Origin: Bacillota bacterium
GTDB lineage: Bacteria > Bacillota > Clostridia > Acetivibrionales > JAEXSP01
Direction: 5' to 3'
Assembly (NCBI GenBank): GCA_023453795.1
Contig: JAEXSP010000023.1
Span: forward strand, 1-41,468
DNA length: 41,468 bases
Positions 8,366 to 16,363 of the stretch are shown in pieces; the stretch's first letter is position 1; each line of letters starts with the position of its first letter. The position numbers and the translations under genes are program-made. Under the pieces are notes generated by a model. That model made no database searches. It was not told where the DNA came from and worked only from the letters and a program-made list of their open reading frames with translations.

Positions 8366-9199
8366 TTATTCTAAAGGCTGTCCGTCAATGATAGAAAAAT
8401 ACCTTGGCGTTTTTGTTCCGTCTCCCGTTTTTACACGCCATACAACGTTTTCGGAGAATTCTCCCTTCTCCCCAAGGTATAGGCCTCTGAAGCCCAAATC
8501 AATACTTCTTATTACTGTTTTATTGCCTTTAGTAAAGTTTTTGATTAAGACCTGATAAGCCGGAACGATTTTCGTATTTGTATACGTCAAGCTTTTTACC
8601 TTAATAAAATAGCTTTGAATATCCGTTATCCCTTTATCGCTTACAATGACTGTTATAAAGCTGCTATAAAGCAGGAAATCCTTGTATTTCTCATTAAAAA
8701 CATAGGTAACAGATTTATTCGAATTTGTACGAGCATAATCAAGATAAAAGTCCGTAATGCCCATATCCAAATTTTTCAGATACTTAAGGATGTACTTTTC
8801 AGTCTCTTTTTTATTGCCCACATCCAGTTTTCCGTCGGGTTTATCCTGGTAATGAAAATTATTATCTACTGCAAACGTTAATTTCTTCTTTCCTTTTGAG
8901 AATTCTACCGTGTTGTCTATAATTTCAGGCAGAGCATCGATATGCCCTAAAAGTTTATCTATAATTTTTTTTCTGTCAAGATGCGCCATCTGATAATTTA
9001 TCATTGCTGCCTTACCAGAGTCCCCAGGTATACTGCATCCCAGAACATATCCTCTTTCCTTGAGTATACTTTTTGTGACAGAAATATTCTTTACCGTATC
9101 ATCAGTGTTATAGTAATAGGGACGCAAATTAATAAACAAAAAAATATTCAATAGCAGGAATACAAATATTAAAATGCTTTTAGCCCTTGCCCAATCCAT
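8366..9199 (-). CDS. yycI: YycI, membrane-anchored regulator of WalK
   Basis: In Bacillus YycI and YycH sit in the membrane and restrain the WalK sensor kinase. The product is 277 residues, near the family norm, beginning MDWARAKSILIFVFLLLNIF. This gives one N-terminal transmembrane helix (about 8-26) and a large extracytoplasmic part. The MDWxxAK opening is characteristic of YycI. GGAG overlaps the end of yycH, which stops one base before this gene's ATG region, so the two are cotranscribed. It is the last gene of the operon. Neither yycJ/walJ nor a HtrA protease follows; convergent wecB comes next. Confidence 0.88.
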   Translation of the reverse strand: MDWARAKSILIFVFLLLNIFLFINLRPYYYNTDDTVKNISVTKSILKERGYVLGCSIPGDSGKAAMINYQMAHLDRKKIIDKLLGHIDALPEIIDNTVEFSKGKKKLTFAVDNNFHYQDKPDGKLDVGNKKETEKYILKYLKNLDMGITDFYLDYARTNSNKSVTYVFNEKYKDFLLYSSFITVIVSDKGITDIQSYFIKVKSLTYTNTKIVPAYQVLIKNFTKGNKTVIRSIDLGFRGLYLGEKGEFSENVVWRVKTGDGTKTPRYFSIIDGQPLE

Positions 9200-9200
9200 A

Positions 9201-10598
9201 TCACTTTACTCCGTTTACTTTTTCCAAAGTCGCATAAATGTTTTTTGCTTCCGTATTAATAACCCAAATCGGGAACAGTTTCTGAGTGGTATCATTCGAT
9301 GTAAGTGCATAAGAGGGAATAATATCGGTTACAGTATCGGTTTTACTCTTCCTTAAGGTCTTAAATATATTTTGCTGATCATTTTCCAGGAAAGACCTTA
9401 AGGACACATTATAAAAATTCGTTTCTTTTGTTTTTTTAAAATCCCTTAAAACCCAGCTGCAATTCAAGACTGAGTTTTCATTTGCCTCGATGGTTATTGC
9501 GTCTGTGAGGTCAGTACCGCTTACCTCAGACTGGAAATCAATGAATATCGGGTATTCATCTTTAATGTAGTTAAAATAGAATATATAGCTGTTATCTTCG
9601 CTTTTCATACCTGAAAGGTATATGCCTGTGTCAGAACTAAGCAGCTTACACCGGCTGATAAACTTAAAAGCATTTTTGAAAGCGTCCTCTGCCTTACCCT
9701 TTGAGCCCTGCCAATTTGCTTGAAGGTTTGTAAATTGCAGCAGACCGTCAAAGTATATCTTATACATATTGTTAACTGTACTGAATTTAACCGCTTCCTC
9801 GACCACTGAACGGTCATAGCTGTAAACATCGCTTCCAAGCACACTTTTTGCAAGATTCAAAAGCTCTGATGAATCGTAAGACTCTCTATCTTTCAGCATT
9901 TTAGGAATAGAACTGACAATACTGTTAAAAGGCTTTACCTTCATCCCGTCAGTTATGCCTAGAATATCAGGCTTCATTGATCCTTCATTTCCAATCATTC
10001 CATAAGAGCTTATATGGCTGTTGTTCTGATATGAAGATATAATATCTTCATAAGACTCCTTTGACTGCTCATTCATTTGAATGTTATATTTATAGACATT
10101 AACGTCATCAAAAATATAAATGGCAGCATAATTATAGTCATCACCCGGTGATACAAGTACCTTGTATACCCCATTAGGGCCGTTCGGATAAACAGTCCCT
10201 GAATTAAGAAGCCAAGCAGTCAAATTAGTATCAATATCTGATTTGAATTCAAAGACTATAGATCTCCCGCTCATGAGATATGGCCACTGATTTTGATCCA
10301 AGGCCTGTTTTGGTGCACTTGATATTGCCTTGGTCAAAAGAGTTTTTACGTCATCCCATAGAAACTTGTAGCTTGGATCGCTTTTATTTATAATCCAATG
10401 CTTGCCGAATCCATCAGACACACTGACCCTGTATGGCATAAATAATTTGCTCAGTAAATCAACATCAAGCTTCTGAGAATTAGCCTGCCTAATAGGAAAA
10501 AAGGCAGGAGACCAAAGGATCCCTACCTGTACAATGCTTGCTATTACCAGTGCTATCAGGACAAAAAACTTTATTTTTTCCTTCCAGTATTTATTCAT
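9201..10598 (-). CDS. yycH: YycH, membrane-anchored regulator of WalK
   Basis: A 465-residue protein with one N-terminal membrane helix (about residues 10-30: FFVLIALVIASIVQVGILW) and a long outside domain, as in Bacillus YycH. The assignment rests mainly on length, topology and position between walK and yycI, because this family is poorly conserved in sequence. It is expected to bind YycI and the WalK transmembrane region to lower kinase activity. The ATG has GGGGTTACGG upstream. The gene follows an unusual small exported protein by 16 bases. Confidence 0.85.
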   Translation of the reverse strand: MNKYWKEKIKFFVLIALVIASIVQVGILWSPAFFPIRQANSQKLDVDLLSKLFMPYRVSVSDGFGKHWIINKSDPSYKFLWDDVKTLLTKAISSAPKQALDQNQWPYLMSGRSIVFEFKSDIDTNLTAWLLNSGTVYPNGPNGVYKVLVSPGDDYNYAAIYIFDDVNVYKYNIQMNEQSKESYEDIISSYQNNSHISSYGMIGNEGSMKPDILGITDGMKVKPFNSIVSSIPKMLKDRESYDSSELLNLAKSVLGSDVYSYDRSVVEEAVKFSTVNNMYKIYFDGLLQFTNLQANWQGSKGKAEDAFKNAFKFISRCKLLSSDTGIYLSGMKSEDNSYIFYFNYIKDEYPIFIDFQSEVSGTDLTDAITIEANENSVLNCSWVLRDFKKTKETNFYNVSLRSFLENDQQNIFKTLRKSKTDTVTDIIPSYALTSNDTTQKLFPIWVINTEAKNIYATLEKVNGVK

Positions 10599-10614
10599 CC
10601 GTAACCCCGCACCG

Positions 10615-11097
10615 TTATTTTATTACATTCTTAAACATCGAATCAGTGTTAAGAGCTTTTATGTAGCTTTCATCAAAAACCTTAATCGTAAAATCAGTTA
10701 TCTGGATCTTATTTTTGTTAGATAATTTATATGCAACAAGCCTGAACCTGTTTAATCCCTTTTTAAGGTCAATCTGCTTCCAAAAGTAGCCGGAAGTTTT
10801 AATTACCCAACTGGTCTCACCATCAGTGTTTTTGTAATAATCGTAAGCGCCTTTTTCTCTATTGTATTTCAGGAGTTCCACTTTAACATTTTCATAATCA
10901 GTGACACCTTTTAAGTCGCAAGTACTGCAAACCTTTGTTTCTGCATCCACTGGCTGAGTAATGGTAACGAGGAAGGGCTCAGTACTATCTGTATCCCTGC
11001 TGAAAATATCATTTCCTCCGGCAAGAACTGTAGTACAAATAAGAACCAATATGATAATTGTTGATATAAACGATATAATTTTCTTAATCATAGGCAT
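10615..11097 (-). CDS. Small exported protein of unknown function in the wal operon
   Basis: I do not recognise this gene by name. The 160-residue product begins MPMIKKIISFISTIIILVLI, a clear signal peptide with likely cleavage after VLA. The rest looks like a single beta-sandwich of the bacterial Ig-like type: PFLVTITQPVDAETKV early, then SWVIKTSGYFWKQIDLKKG and LNRFRLVAYKLSN, ending in ITDFTIKVFD. A CSTC pair (VCSTCDLKG) could form a disulfide or bind metal. It lies between walK and yycH, a position empty in Bacillus. GCGGAG precedes the first ATG, and a second ATG two codons later is also possible. A role in sensing or in modulating WalK outside the cell is a guess from position. Confidence 0.75.
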   Translation of the reverse strand: MPMIKKIISFISTIIILVLICTTVLAGGNDIFSRDTDSTEPFLVTITQPVDAETKVCSTCDLKGVTDYENVKVELLKYNREKGAYDYYKNTDGETSWVIKTSGYFWKQIDLKKGLNRFRLVAYKLSNKNKIQITDFTIKVFDESYIKALNTDSMFKNVIK

Positions 11098-11215
11098 TTC
11101 GCTCCGCTATGTACAACTGCGGAGAATTTACCCCGCACCGATTTGATACTTTAATTATACAATATTTATGTTACAAAACGATTACAGCCCATTTAAAAAT
11201 AAATTACACTATACC

Positions 11216-13051
11216 TTAAACCTCATTACCCTTGTCAATGCACCCAACCGGAAGCTTCACAACTACTTCAGTTCCTCTGTCCTTTTCGCTTGTTATAGTT
11301 ATGCTTCCACCATGAGCTTCAACAATTTCCTTTGCAATCGAAAGGCCAAGTCCGGTTCCGCCCATTTCTCTGGAACGCGCTTTATCCACACGGTAAAACC
11401 TTTCGAAAATCCTCGGCAAATCCTTCTGCGGAATCCCGATACCATTATCTACAACCTTAAAATAGACATCATTGTAAATCCGGCCTATATAAACCGTTAT
11501 ATTACCCATTTCAGGAGTGTATTTGATGGCATTGCTCAAAATATTAACCGCTACTTGCTCTATCCTGTCACGGTCGGCGTTTATCTCAGGTATGTCCCCA
11601 ATGGTAAAGCACTCTATAACCTGCCTCTTATTGTCAGCTTCAATCTGGATATTTTTCACTGTGTTCTTTATAAGCTCCTCAATACTGAACAATGTTATTT
11701 TCATCTGCATCTGATGATTGTCAAGCCTTGAAAGCTGGAGCAGATCTTTGACGATCCTTGTCATCCTGTCGGCCTCGGAGCTAATTACACCAAGGAATCT
11801 TTCTGCAGTTTCCCTGTCCTCAATGGCCCCATCAAGGAGCGTCTCGGAGTAGCTTTTTATTGAAGTGAGAGGCGTCCTCAGTTCATGTGATACATTAGCA
11901 ACGAACTCCCTTCTCATCAGTTCCAGCTTCTGCATATCGGTAATGTCCTGCAAAACGGCTATTATTCCCTCTGCTTTTTTTTCTTCATCTGTAAATAGTG
12001 CAAAATATACCTTAAGGAACTTATCCTCTACTTGTATTTTTGCTTCTCTGCCATTTAGAATACCCAAATATAAGAAATCTTCAATTTTAACCCCTAAATC
12101 ATATTTTTCTGAGAATTCCTTGAAATCGTCCTTGAAATTATCTACTCCCAGCATATTTTTGGACGCCGGATTGGCATGGATGACTTGCCCGTGAAGGTCG
12201 AAGGCGATAACGCCGTCAGCCATATAGTTTAGAATTGTTTCTATTTTATTTTTTTCACTTGATATTTCATTAAGGTTGCTTTTCAATTCCTTGGCCATAA
12301 GGTTAAAAGTCTTTGTGAGATTTCCGATTTCATCCTCAGACTTAACCTCCAGAGCCTCGTCAAAATTTCCTTCCGCAAGCCTTTCTGCTTTATGCATTAT
12401 GCTTACTATCGGGGTGATTATAGTTCTTGAAAGCATATAGCCGAGTATAAGCGATATTATTATTGCAATCAAAACGCCGTTTTTTATTATTGTATTAAAA
12501 TTATTTATAATATCCTGCCAGTCATCACTATAATACCTGAAATATAATATAAAGTTATCGACCTTCCGTGCATAATCAAAAAAAGCTCTGCCGTCCTCAT
12601 GTACAAGCTTTTTGCTGTTTTGACCATTTGACATTGCTGACAGAAAGTTTTGTGACTTAAGTATTTTTAAGCTGGCATCAGGAGCATTTTTCAATTCTGG
12701 ATCAGTAGAAAAATCGATTTTAGCACTTCTAATTTCATAAATCGTATAGCTCTTATTCGAGCCGTTTATTTTGAAAAAGGAAGCTGCGTTCTTCTCATCA
12801 TACAAATCTCTCTTAATTTTTTTTGCCGTCGGATTATTGCCTATTTTCCAGATTGAAAAACCATATTCGATGTCCCTTTTAAAGAAATTGTAATACGAGG
12901 ACTCTACTCTTATATTTAAAATAAGGCCTATGGGAACAACTAGAGAAAAGGCTATGGCTACAAACATTGCCACAAGTCTCCATTGGAGGCTTCTGATCTG
13001 TTTCAGCGCAAGACTCCATAAGTTTCTCAATTGCAATTTCCTTTTTGGCAT
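11216..13051 (-). CDS. walK: Sensor histidine kinase WalK (YycG)
   Basis: This is the membrane kinase of the essential cell-wall-homeostasis system of Firmicutes. Its 611 residues match Bacillus WalK. Order: TM1 (about 25-47), an extracytoplasmic sensor (48-187), TM2 (188-208), HAMP (209-262), PAS (268-372), HisKA with phosphorylated His389 in FVANVSHELRTPLTSIKS, and HATPase with LSNAIKYTPEMG, VDNGIGIP and the GGTGLGLSIAKEIVEAHGG lid. GAGGGG lies five bases before the ATG. It follows walR by 25 bases. The PAS domain carries ITDMQKLELMRREF at its exit, as in the family. Confidence 0.96.
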   Translation of the reverse strand: MPKRKLQLRNLWSLALKQIRSLQWRLVAMFVAIAFSLVVPIGLILNIRVESSYYNFFKRDIEYGFSIWKIGNNPTAKKIKRDLYDEKNAASFFKINGSNKSYTIYEIRSAKIDFSTDPELKNAPDASLKILKSQNFLSAMSNGQNSKKLVHEDGRAFFDYARKVDNFILYFRYYSDDWQDIINNFNTIIKNGVLIAIIISLILGYMLSRTIITPIVSIMHKAERLAEGNFDEALEVKSEDEIGNLTKTFNLMAKELKSNLNEISSEKNKIETILNYMADGVIAFDLHGQVIHANPASKNMLGVDNFKDDFKEFSEKYDLGVKIEDFLYLGILNGREAKIQVEDKFLKVYFALFTDEEKKAEGIIAVLQDITDMQKLELMRREFVANVSHELRTPLTSIKSYSETLLDGAIEDRETAERFLGVISSEADRMTRIVKDLLQLSRLDNHQMQMKITLFSIEELIKNTVKNIQIEADNKRQVIECFTIGDIPEINADRDRIEQVAVNILSNAIKYTPEMGNITVYIGRIYNDVYFKVVDNGIGIPQKDLPRIFERFYRVDKARSREMGGTGLGLSIAKEIVEAHGGSITITSEKDRGTEVVVKLPVGCIDKGNEV

Positions 13052-13076
13052 AAAAACCCCTCAGTATTATAATTTA

Positions 13077-13772
13077 TCAGCTTATCCAATTAAAATAATA
13101 CCCTACTCCCCTTCGGGTCATAATGTATTCGGGATTGCTCGGGTCACGTTCTATCTTCTCTCTCAGTCTTCTGACCGTTACGTCTACAGTTCTTACATCG
13201 CCGTAATATTCATATCCCCAAACCTTCTCAAGCAGGCTTTCCCGTGAAAAGACCTGATCCTGCTGCAGTGCAAGAAACTTTATAAGTTCAAATTCCCTAA
13301 GTGTAAGTTCTACAACCGTACCATTACGTCTTACTTCATACCTGTCGGTGTCTATGCACAAGTCGCCGCATTTTATCTCATTAGTGTTTTTCTTAGCCGG
13401 GAGATCAGATTCTGTTCTTCTGAGGTTTGCTTTTACTCTTGCCATCAGCTCCCTTGGACTAAAAGGCTTGGTTATATAATCGTCAGCCCCAAGCTCCAGC
13501 CCGAGCACCTTGTCAACCTCCTCCTCCTTTGCAGTAAGCATCAGAATAGGTGTTGAAATGGTTTCCCTCAGTTTTCTGCATACAGTAAAACCGTCCATTT
13601 TAGGAAGCATTATATCCAGAAGAATAAGATCGGGCTTTTCGTTTATTGCAGTTTCGTAGGCTTGTTCACCGTCATATGCCTCAATGGTTTCGAATCCCTC
13701 TTTTTTAAGATTAAACCTAAGGATGTCCACTATATTTTTTTCATCATCAACTATGAGTATTTTTTTACTCAC
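13077..13772 (-). CDS. walR: Response regulator WalR (YycF)
   Basis: A 231-residue OmpR/PhoB-type regulator of autolysin and cell-wall genes. The receiver domain (1-120) has the acidic pair DD at 9-10, phospho-acceptor Asp53 (LLDIMLPKMDG) and Lys102 (TKPFSPRELM). The winged-helix DNA-binding domain follows, with LTLREFELIKFLALQQDQVF, the recognition-helix part VRTVDVTVRRLREKIE and the closing RGVGYYF. The start is GTG with GGGGGTG just upstream. It is the first gene of the walR-walK-exported protein-yycH-yycI run. Confidence 0.96.
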   Translation of the reverse strand: MSKKILIVDDEKNIVDILRFNLKKEGFETIEAYDGEQAYETAINEKPDLILLDIMLPKMDGFTVCRKLRETISTPILMLTAKEEEVDKVLGLELGADDYITKPFSPRELMARVKANLRRTESDLPAKKNTNEIKCGDLCIDTDRYEVRRNGTVVELTLREFELIKFLALQQDQVFSRESLLEKVWGYEYYGDVRTVDVTVRRLREKIERDPSNPEYIMTRRGVGYYFNWIS

Positions 13773-13896
13773 AAATACACCCCCGTTAATTCTAAATATG
13801 TTCTACTCAAAAGAACACATAAGGAATAAGCTGCAACTAATTCCTAACATATTTATTCTATAAATGCCCGCATATACAGACAAAATCCGCATTACT

Positions 13897-13905
13897 ATTA
13901 TATCA
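13897..13905 (-). promoter_or_regulatory. Extended -10 promoter for the wal operon
   Basis: On the minus strand TGATATAAT provides a TG one base before a perfect TATAAT (13902-13897). The -35 region (TGTAAA at about 13924-13919) is weak. The leader to walR would be about 120 bases. Confidence 0.5.
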
Positions 13906-14227
13906 TTAAAAAAATAAATTTACATAGCTATTTCGTACATTCATACCATCATATTCCATTGAGGAACGTTTTAAAAAATATTTTTACAAATGCAAATACA
14001 AATACTTGCTTGTTTTTACATATTATGTTACTATTATATTGTCCGTTTTTTATGTTACTCATTTCCTTCTGTGGAGATAATGGGTATTTCGTCATAGATA
14101 AAGCTTCTAACCAAGTTACACTTAAAACTAGAGCAAGCACTTTGATATTTTCAATTATCCATATATAAAATTGATCGCACAAATGACGATTCTTTAGGAT
14201 TACTGATTACTGCCCATATTTATATAC

Positions 14228-14335
14228 TTGTGGCCTGTAACGTCTAAAAGTTATAGATAAGCAGGCCCACAACATCAAGGAAGTGTATTTGTAACACTTT
14301 GAATGATATATAAGATTTAAGTGTTCCAAAACACT
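14228..14335 (+). other. Cluster of inverted repeats, possible structured leader RNA
   Basis: TTGTGGCCTG (14228-14237) pairs with CAGGCCCACAA (14262-14272) with one bulged base. A nested TAAC (14238-14241) pairs with GTTA (14250-14253). Downstream, AAGTGT (14281-14286) pairs with ACACTT (14294-14299), and AGTGTT (14320-14325) with AACACT (14330-14335) around a CCAA loop. The cluster ends 32 bases before the Spo0E-like start. It matches no riboswitch class that I know. Operators for a DNA-binding protein are an alternative, at least for the two related AAGTGT dyads. Confidence 0.45.
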
Positions 14336-14367
14336 AGCTGGTTAATTTCTTTTGGGGGTATTTAATT

Positions 14368-14625
14368 ATGTCGAAAGAATTAATGTACATTCTAATTACA
14401 AAAATGCATTTCAAACTTAACTCTCTCATCGAATCAAATAATTACAATCTTTTGAGTCCCTCTGTTCAGACATACAGCAGAAGGCTTGACAAAGTACTAA
14501 TAAGATATAATAAGCTTCTTGAAAGCAGCCACAAATCTGATCTGAAGCTTTGCTCGTATAAATCAATGAGCTGCATGCCGGAAGAATGCGATAATCTGGC
14601 AGGTCAAGCTCTTTTCAAAACATAA
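14368..14625 (+). CDS. Spo0E-like aspartyl-phosphate phosphatase
   Basis: A small (85 residues) cytoplasmic helical protein. Proteins of this family remove phosphate from response regulators, chiefly Spo0A-P, and so hold back sporulation. The match is the N-terminal half: KLNSLIESNNYNLLSPSVQT, then SRRLDKVLIRYNKL, where Ser37-x-x-Leu40-Asp41 is the family SxxLD motif. The C-terminal half is divergent and has three cysteines (CSYKSMSCMPEEC), which is unusual. GGGGG lies nine bases before the ATG. The gene stands alone, divergent from walR and convergent with the TolC-like gene. Its target regulator cannot be told from sequence. Confidence 0.8.
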   Translation: MSKELMYILITKMHFKLNSLIESNNYNLLSPSVQTYSRRLDKVLIRYNKLLESSHKSDLKLCSYKSMSCMPEECDNLAGQALFKT

Positions 14626-14707
14626 ATTGCCTAAATAATTGGAATAATAGTGTTGATTTTAACGTATAAAAGTTATGAAAAGCCACGATTACCCAAGCTT
14701 TTAATGG

Positions 14708-15463
14708 TTACTTGCCGGCTAAATTAAGGAATTCTGCTTTTTGAATGCTGTAGTCGTATATTGCAAGATATTTCTGATAAACAGCAGCTATGTCATCCTC
14801 CTTACCCGAAATAACAGCTTCGTTGCTAACTACTCCCTTTTTAAGCTTCGTTTGCAAATTGTTAAGCTTTTTATCGCAGAGTTTAAGATACTTGTCAGCA
14901 TTTTCAATCTTTGCTTTTTGATTAAGAAGTTCATTGTATTTGTTTTTGACAATCACAGTCATGTTTGTTCTGGCTGACTCCAAGCCAAGCTTTGCTGATT
15001 CAAGACCCAAGACATTACTGTCGTATGTACTGTCGCCTGGTTTGTAATATAAGGCTGTAAGCTCAACTCGCTTTTGTTCTGCTTTAACTTTTTCTTCTGC
15101 CTCAAATATTTCAACACTGTAACTGACTGCTTCATTTATAAAGCTATCAAGATCTATTTCACCAAGGGGTTCATACTTAAGATCATCTTTAATCGAAATA
15201 ATTCTGTCATCCAATTCAAGATTCAAAAGGTTTTTAAGCTTAAGCGATTCAATTTTAATTTGTTCCTGCAGGTTCTGAATATCGTTTTCTTTATTATCAA
15301 TATCGTACTCAACACCTATTACATCATTTTCAGTAATTTTACCGGCTTTCAATTTTGCTTGTGCAATTTTCAATTTTTCCTTTAATACATTACCATCGGC
15401 ATAAGCAAAAGCCATACTTAATGTCACTGCAAGAATAATTATAAGGCAAGTGATTTTTTTCAT
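14708..15463 (-). CDS. Exported TolC-like coiled-coil protein
   Basis: The 251-residue product has a signal peptide (MKKITCLIIILAVTLSMAFA, likely cleavage after AYA). The remainder is almost all long amphipathic helix, including LESAKLGLESARTNMTV and repeated KLK/ENADKYLKLCDKKLNNLQ patterns, resembling the alpha-helical repeats of TolC-family outer-membrane efflux proteins. It is about half the length of a true TolC and lacks obvious beta-barrel strands. In a single-membrane Firmicute it would more likely be a wall-side or lipid-associated helical protein. It follows a 26-residue hydrophobic ORF with an ATGA overlap. Function unknown. Confidence 0.7.
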   Translation of the reverse strand: MKKITCLIIILAVTLSMAFAYADGNVLKEKLKIAQAKLKAGKITENDVIGVEYDIDNKENDIQNLQEQIKIESLKLKNLLNLELDDRIISIKDDLKYEPLGEIDLDSFINEAVSYSVEIFEAEEKVKAEQKRVELTALYYKPGDSTYDSNVLGLESAKLGLESARTNMTVIVKNKYNELLNQKAKIENADKYLKLCDKKLNNLQTKLKKGVVSNEAVISGKEDDIAAVYQKYLAIYDYSIQKAEFLNLAGK

Positions 15464-15540
15464 GGCATCTTTCCTCCAAAGACTTGCATAGCCCCTGTTA
15501 TAAAAATAAAAATTATTGCCGAGGCTATAATTCTTTTCAC
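15460..15540 (-). CDS. 26-residue hydrophobic small ORF coupled to the TolC-like gene
   Basis: A GTG at 15540 has AAGGAGGG five bases upstream, among the best ribosome binding sites in the window. The peptide starts VKRIIASAIIFIFITGAMQV, a short positive end and one hydrophobic stretch, and finishes FGGKMP. Its stop TGA overlaps the ATG of the TolC-like gene (ATGA), and the downstream GGAGG lies inside this ORF. It is either a translated leader that couples expression of the next gene or a tiny membrane protein in its own right. No family is recognised. Confidence 0.55.
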   Translation of the reverse strand: MKRIIASAIIFIFITGAMQVFGGKMP

Positions 15541-15930
15541 TCTAACCCTCCTTAATGCCCTTGTCTTTTTGTACGGCTTTTGGAAAAAGCCTGCTTTATT
15601 AAATATTATATATCGACAAAGGTTTAATAATAAAGAGACAAATATATTAATTATGGTTTAAAAATCGTTAATATTTACTGAATTTGTGATTATCAGCAGC
15701 TACGTTTTGGGTCTGAACTCCTAATATTCCAGATGTAAGAAGCCACTCCGGAACATGAAAAAATCGGAACTATCCGTTCATGTTTCGTTAATCCGAAACA
15801 TCCAAAAAGCAGATCCGAGAAAAATGGTGCACAAAAATATTCTTCATGTCAGGGAGCGGCTCAGATGTTTAATGAAAAATGAAATACAGCACGGGAGGAC
15901 ATAAAGTCCCCCTAGCTTTCACTTTAAAAT
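15541..15930. other. Intergenic region with hairpins, no gene seen
   Basis: These 390 bases hold no convincing gene. Near the left edge GGCTTTT (15575-15581) pairs with AAAAGCC (15585-15591) in the leader of the small ORF, with a possible minus-strand TATAAT at 15610-15605 behind it. The middle has the overlapping dyads at 15749-15801. Near the right edge GGGAGGAC (15893-15900) pairs imperfectly with GTCCCCCT (15906-15913). That hairpin could end the lipoprotein transcript, but it has no T-run. Confidence 0.5.
15749..15801. repeat. Two overlapping, mutually exclusive inverted repeats
   Basis: CGGAACATGAA (15749-15759) pairs with TTCATGTTTCG (15777-15787), eleven pairs with one G-T. ATGTTTCG (15780-15787) also pairs with CGAAACAT (15794-15801), eight perfect pairs. 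Both stems need 15780-15787, so only one can form at a time. Confidence 0.6.
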
Positions 15931-16323
15931 CTATTTTACTTTAAACTTTTTCTCAGCAATAGTCTTTTTATCTGAAGTGAAATTGAAAAGATATTCGCCA
16001 GGCTCTTTGATTTTTAATGGACATGCCATTATATTGTCATTCGGATTCAGATAAAAAGTTGATTTTCGTATTTGTTTCTTTGCACTGCCGTGCACACTGT
16101 AAATGGTCATATCCGCAGTACTGATATTCAATGGCTTGCTCTTTGTCACTACAATATATACATATTGTCCTGCAGGAATCTCCTTGAGCTTCTGGCTTAA
16201 CACACCAGTCTTGTTGTTATAGCTTTTGCCTATCTCAACTTCCTTCGTCTTTGAACAGGCAGACAAACCTAAAGATAATGATATGATCATCACTAAACCA
16301 ACTAAAAGAAAAAGCTTTTTCAT
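15931..16323 (-). CDS. Small lipoprotein of unknown function
   Basis: The 130-residue product begins MKKLFLLVGLVMIISLSLG and has a lipobox LSAC with Cys23, so it should be lipid-anchored on the outer face of the membrane. The mature part of about 107 residues looks like one beta-rich domain (QYVYIVVTKSKP, EPGEYLFNFTSDKKTIAEK), in the style of small presenilin/Ig-like ligand-binding modules. I do not recognise a family. GGAGGG lies six bases before the ATG. It is 40 bases downstream of the pglF-type gene in the same direction and may be the last gene of that operon; whether it has any glycan role is unknown. Confidence 0.8.
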   Translation of the reverse strand: MKKLFLLVGLVMIISLSLGLSACSKTKEVEIGKSYNNKTGVLSQKLKEIPAGQYVYIVVTKSKPLNISTADMTIYSVHGSAKKQIRKSTFYLNPNDNIMACPLKIKEPGEYLFNFTSDKKTIAEKKFKVK

Positions 16324-16363
16324 TAAAACCCTCCTATCCTAAAAAAACATTACTTATTATTCC

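Larger units (their letters stand above)
13773..14367. other. Divergent intergenic region between walR and the Spo0E-like gene
   Basis: There is no convincing gene in these 595 bases; the short open frames (for example 13959-14168) lack ribosome binding sites and are AT-rich. The left part holds the wal promoter. The right part (14228-14335) holds several inverted repeats described separately. About 13930-14220 is very AT-rich and shows nothing else that I can name. Confidence 0.6.

Noticed and set aside
11168..11731. 187-codon plus-strand open frame
   Set aside because: It is antisense to the 3' part of walK, whose motifs are complete; its protein has no family traits.
13949..14182. Short open frames on both strands between walR and the Spo0E-like gene
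   Set aside because: They mirror each other across the same AT-rich DNA and lack ribosome binding sites.
14228..14335. Known riboswitch (c-di-GMP, c-di-AMP or similar)
   Set aside because: The core conserved bases of these classes were looked for and not found; it is left as an unassigned structured region.
15893..15913. Terminator for the lipoprotein gene
   Set aside because: The hairpin has an A-C mismatch and no T-run on either strand, so it is noted only as a weak hairpin.
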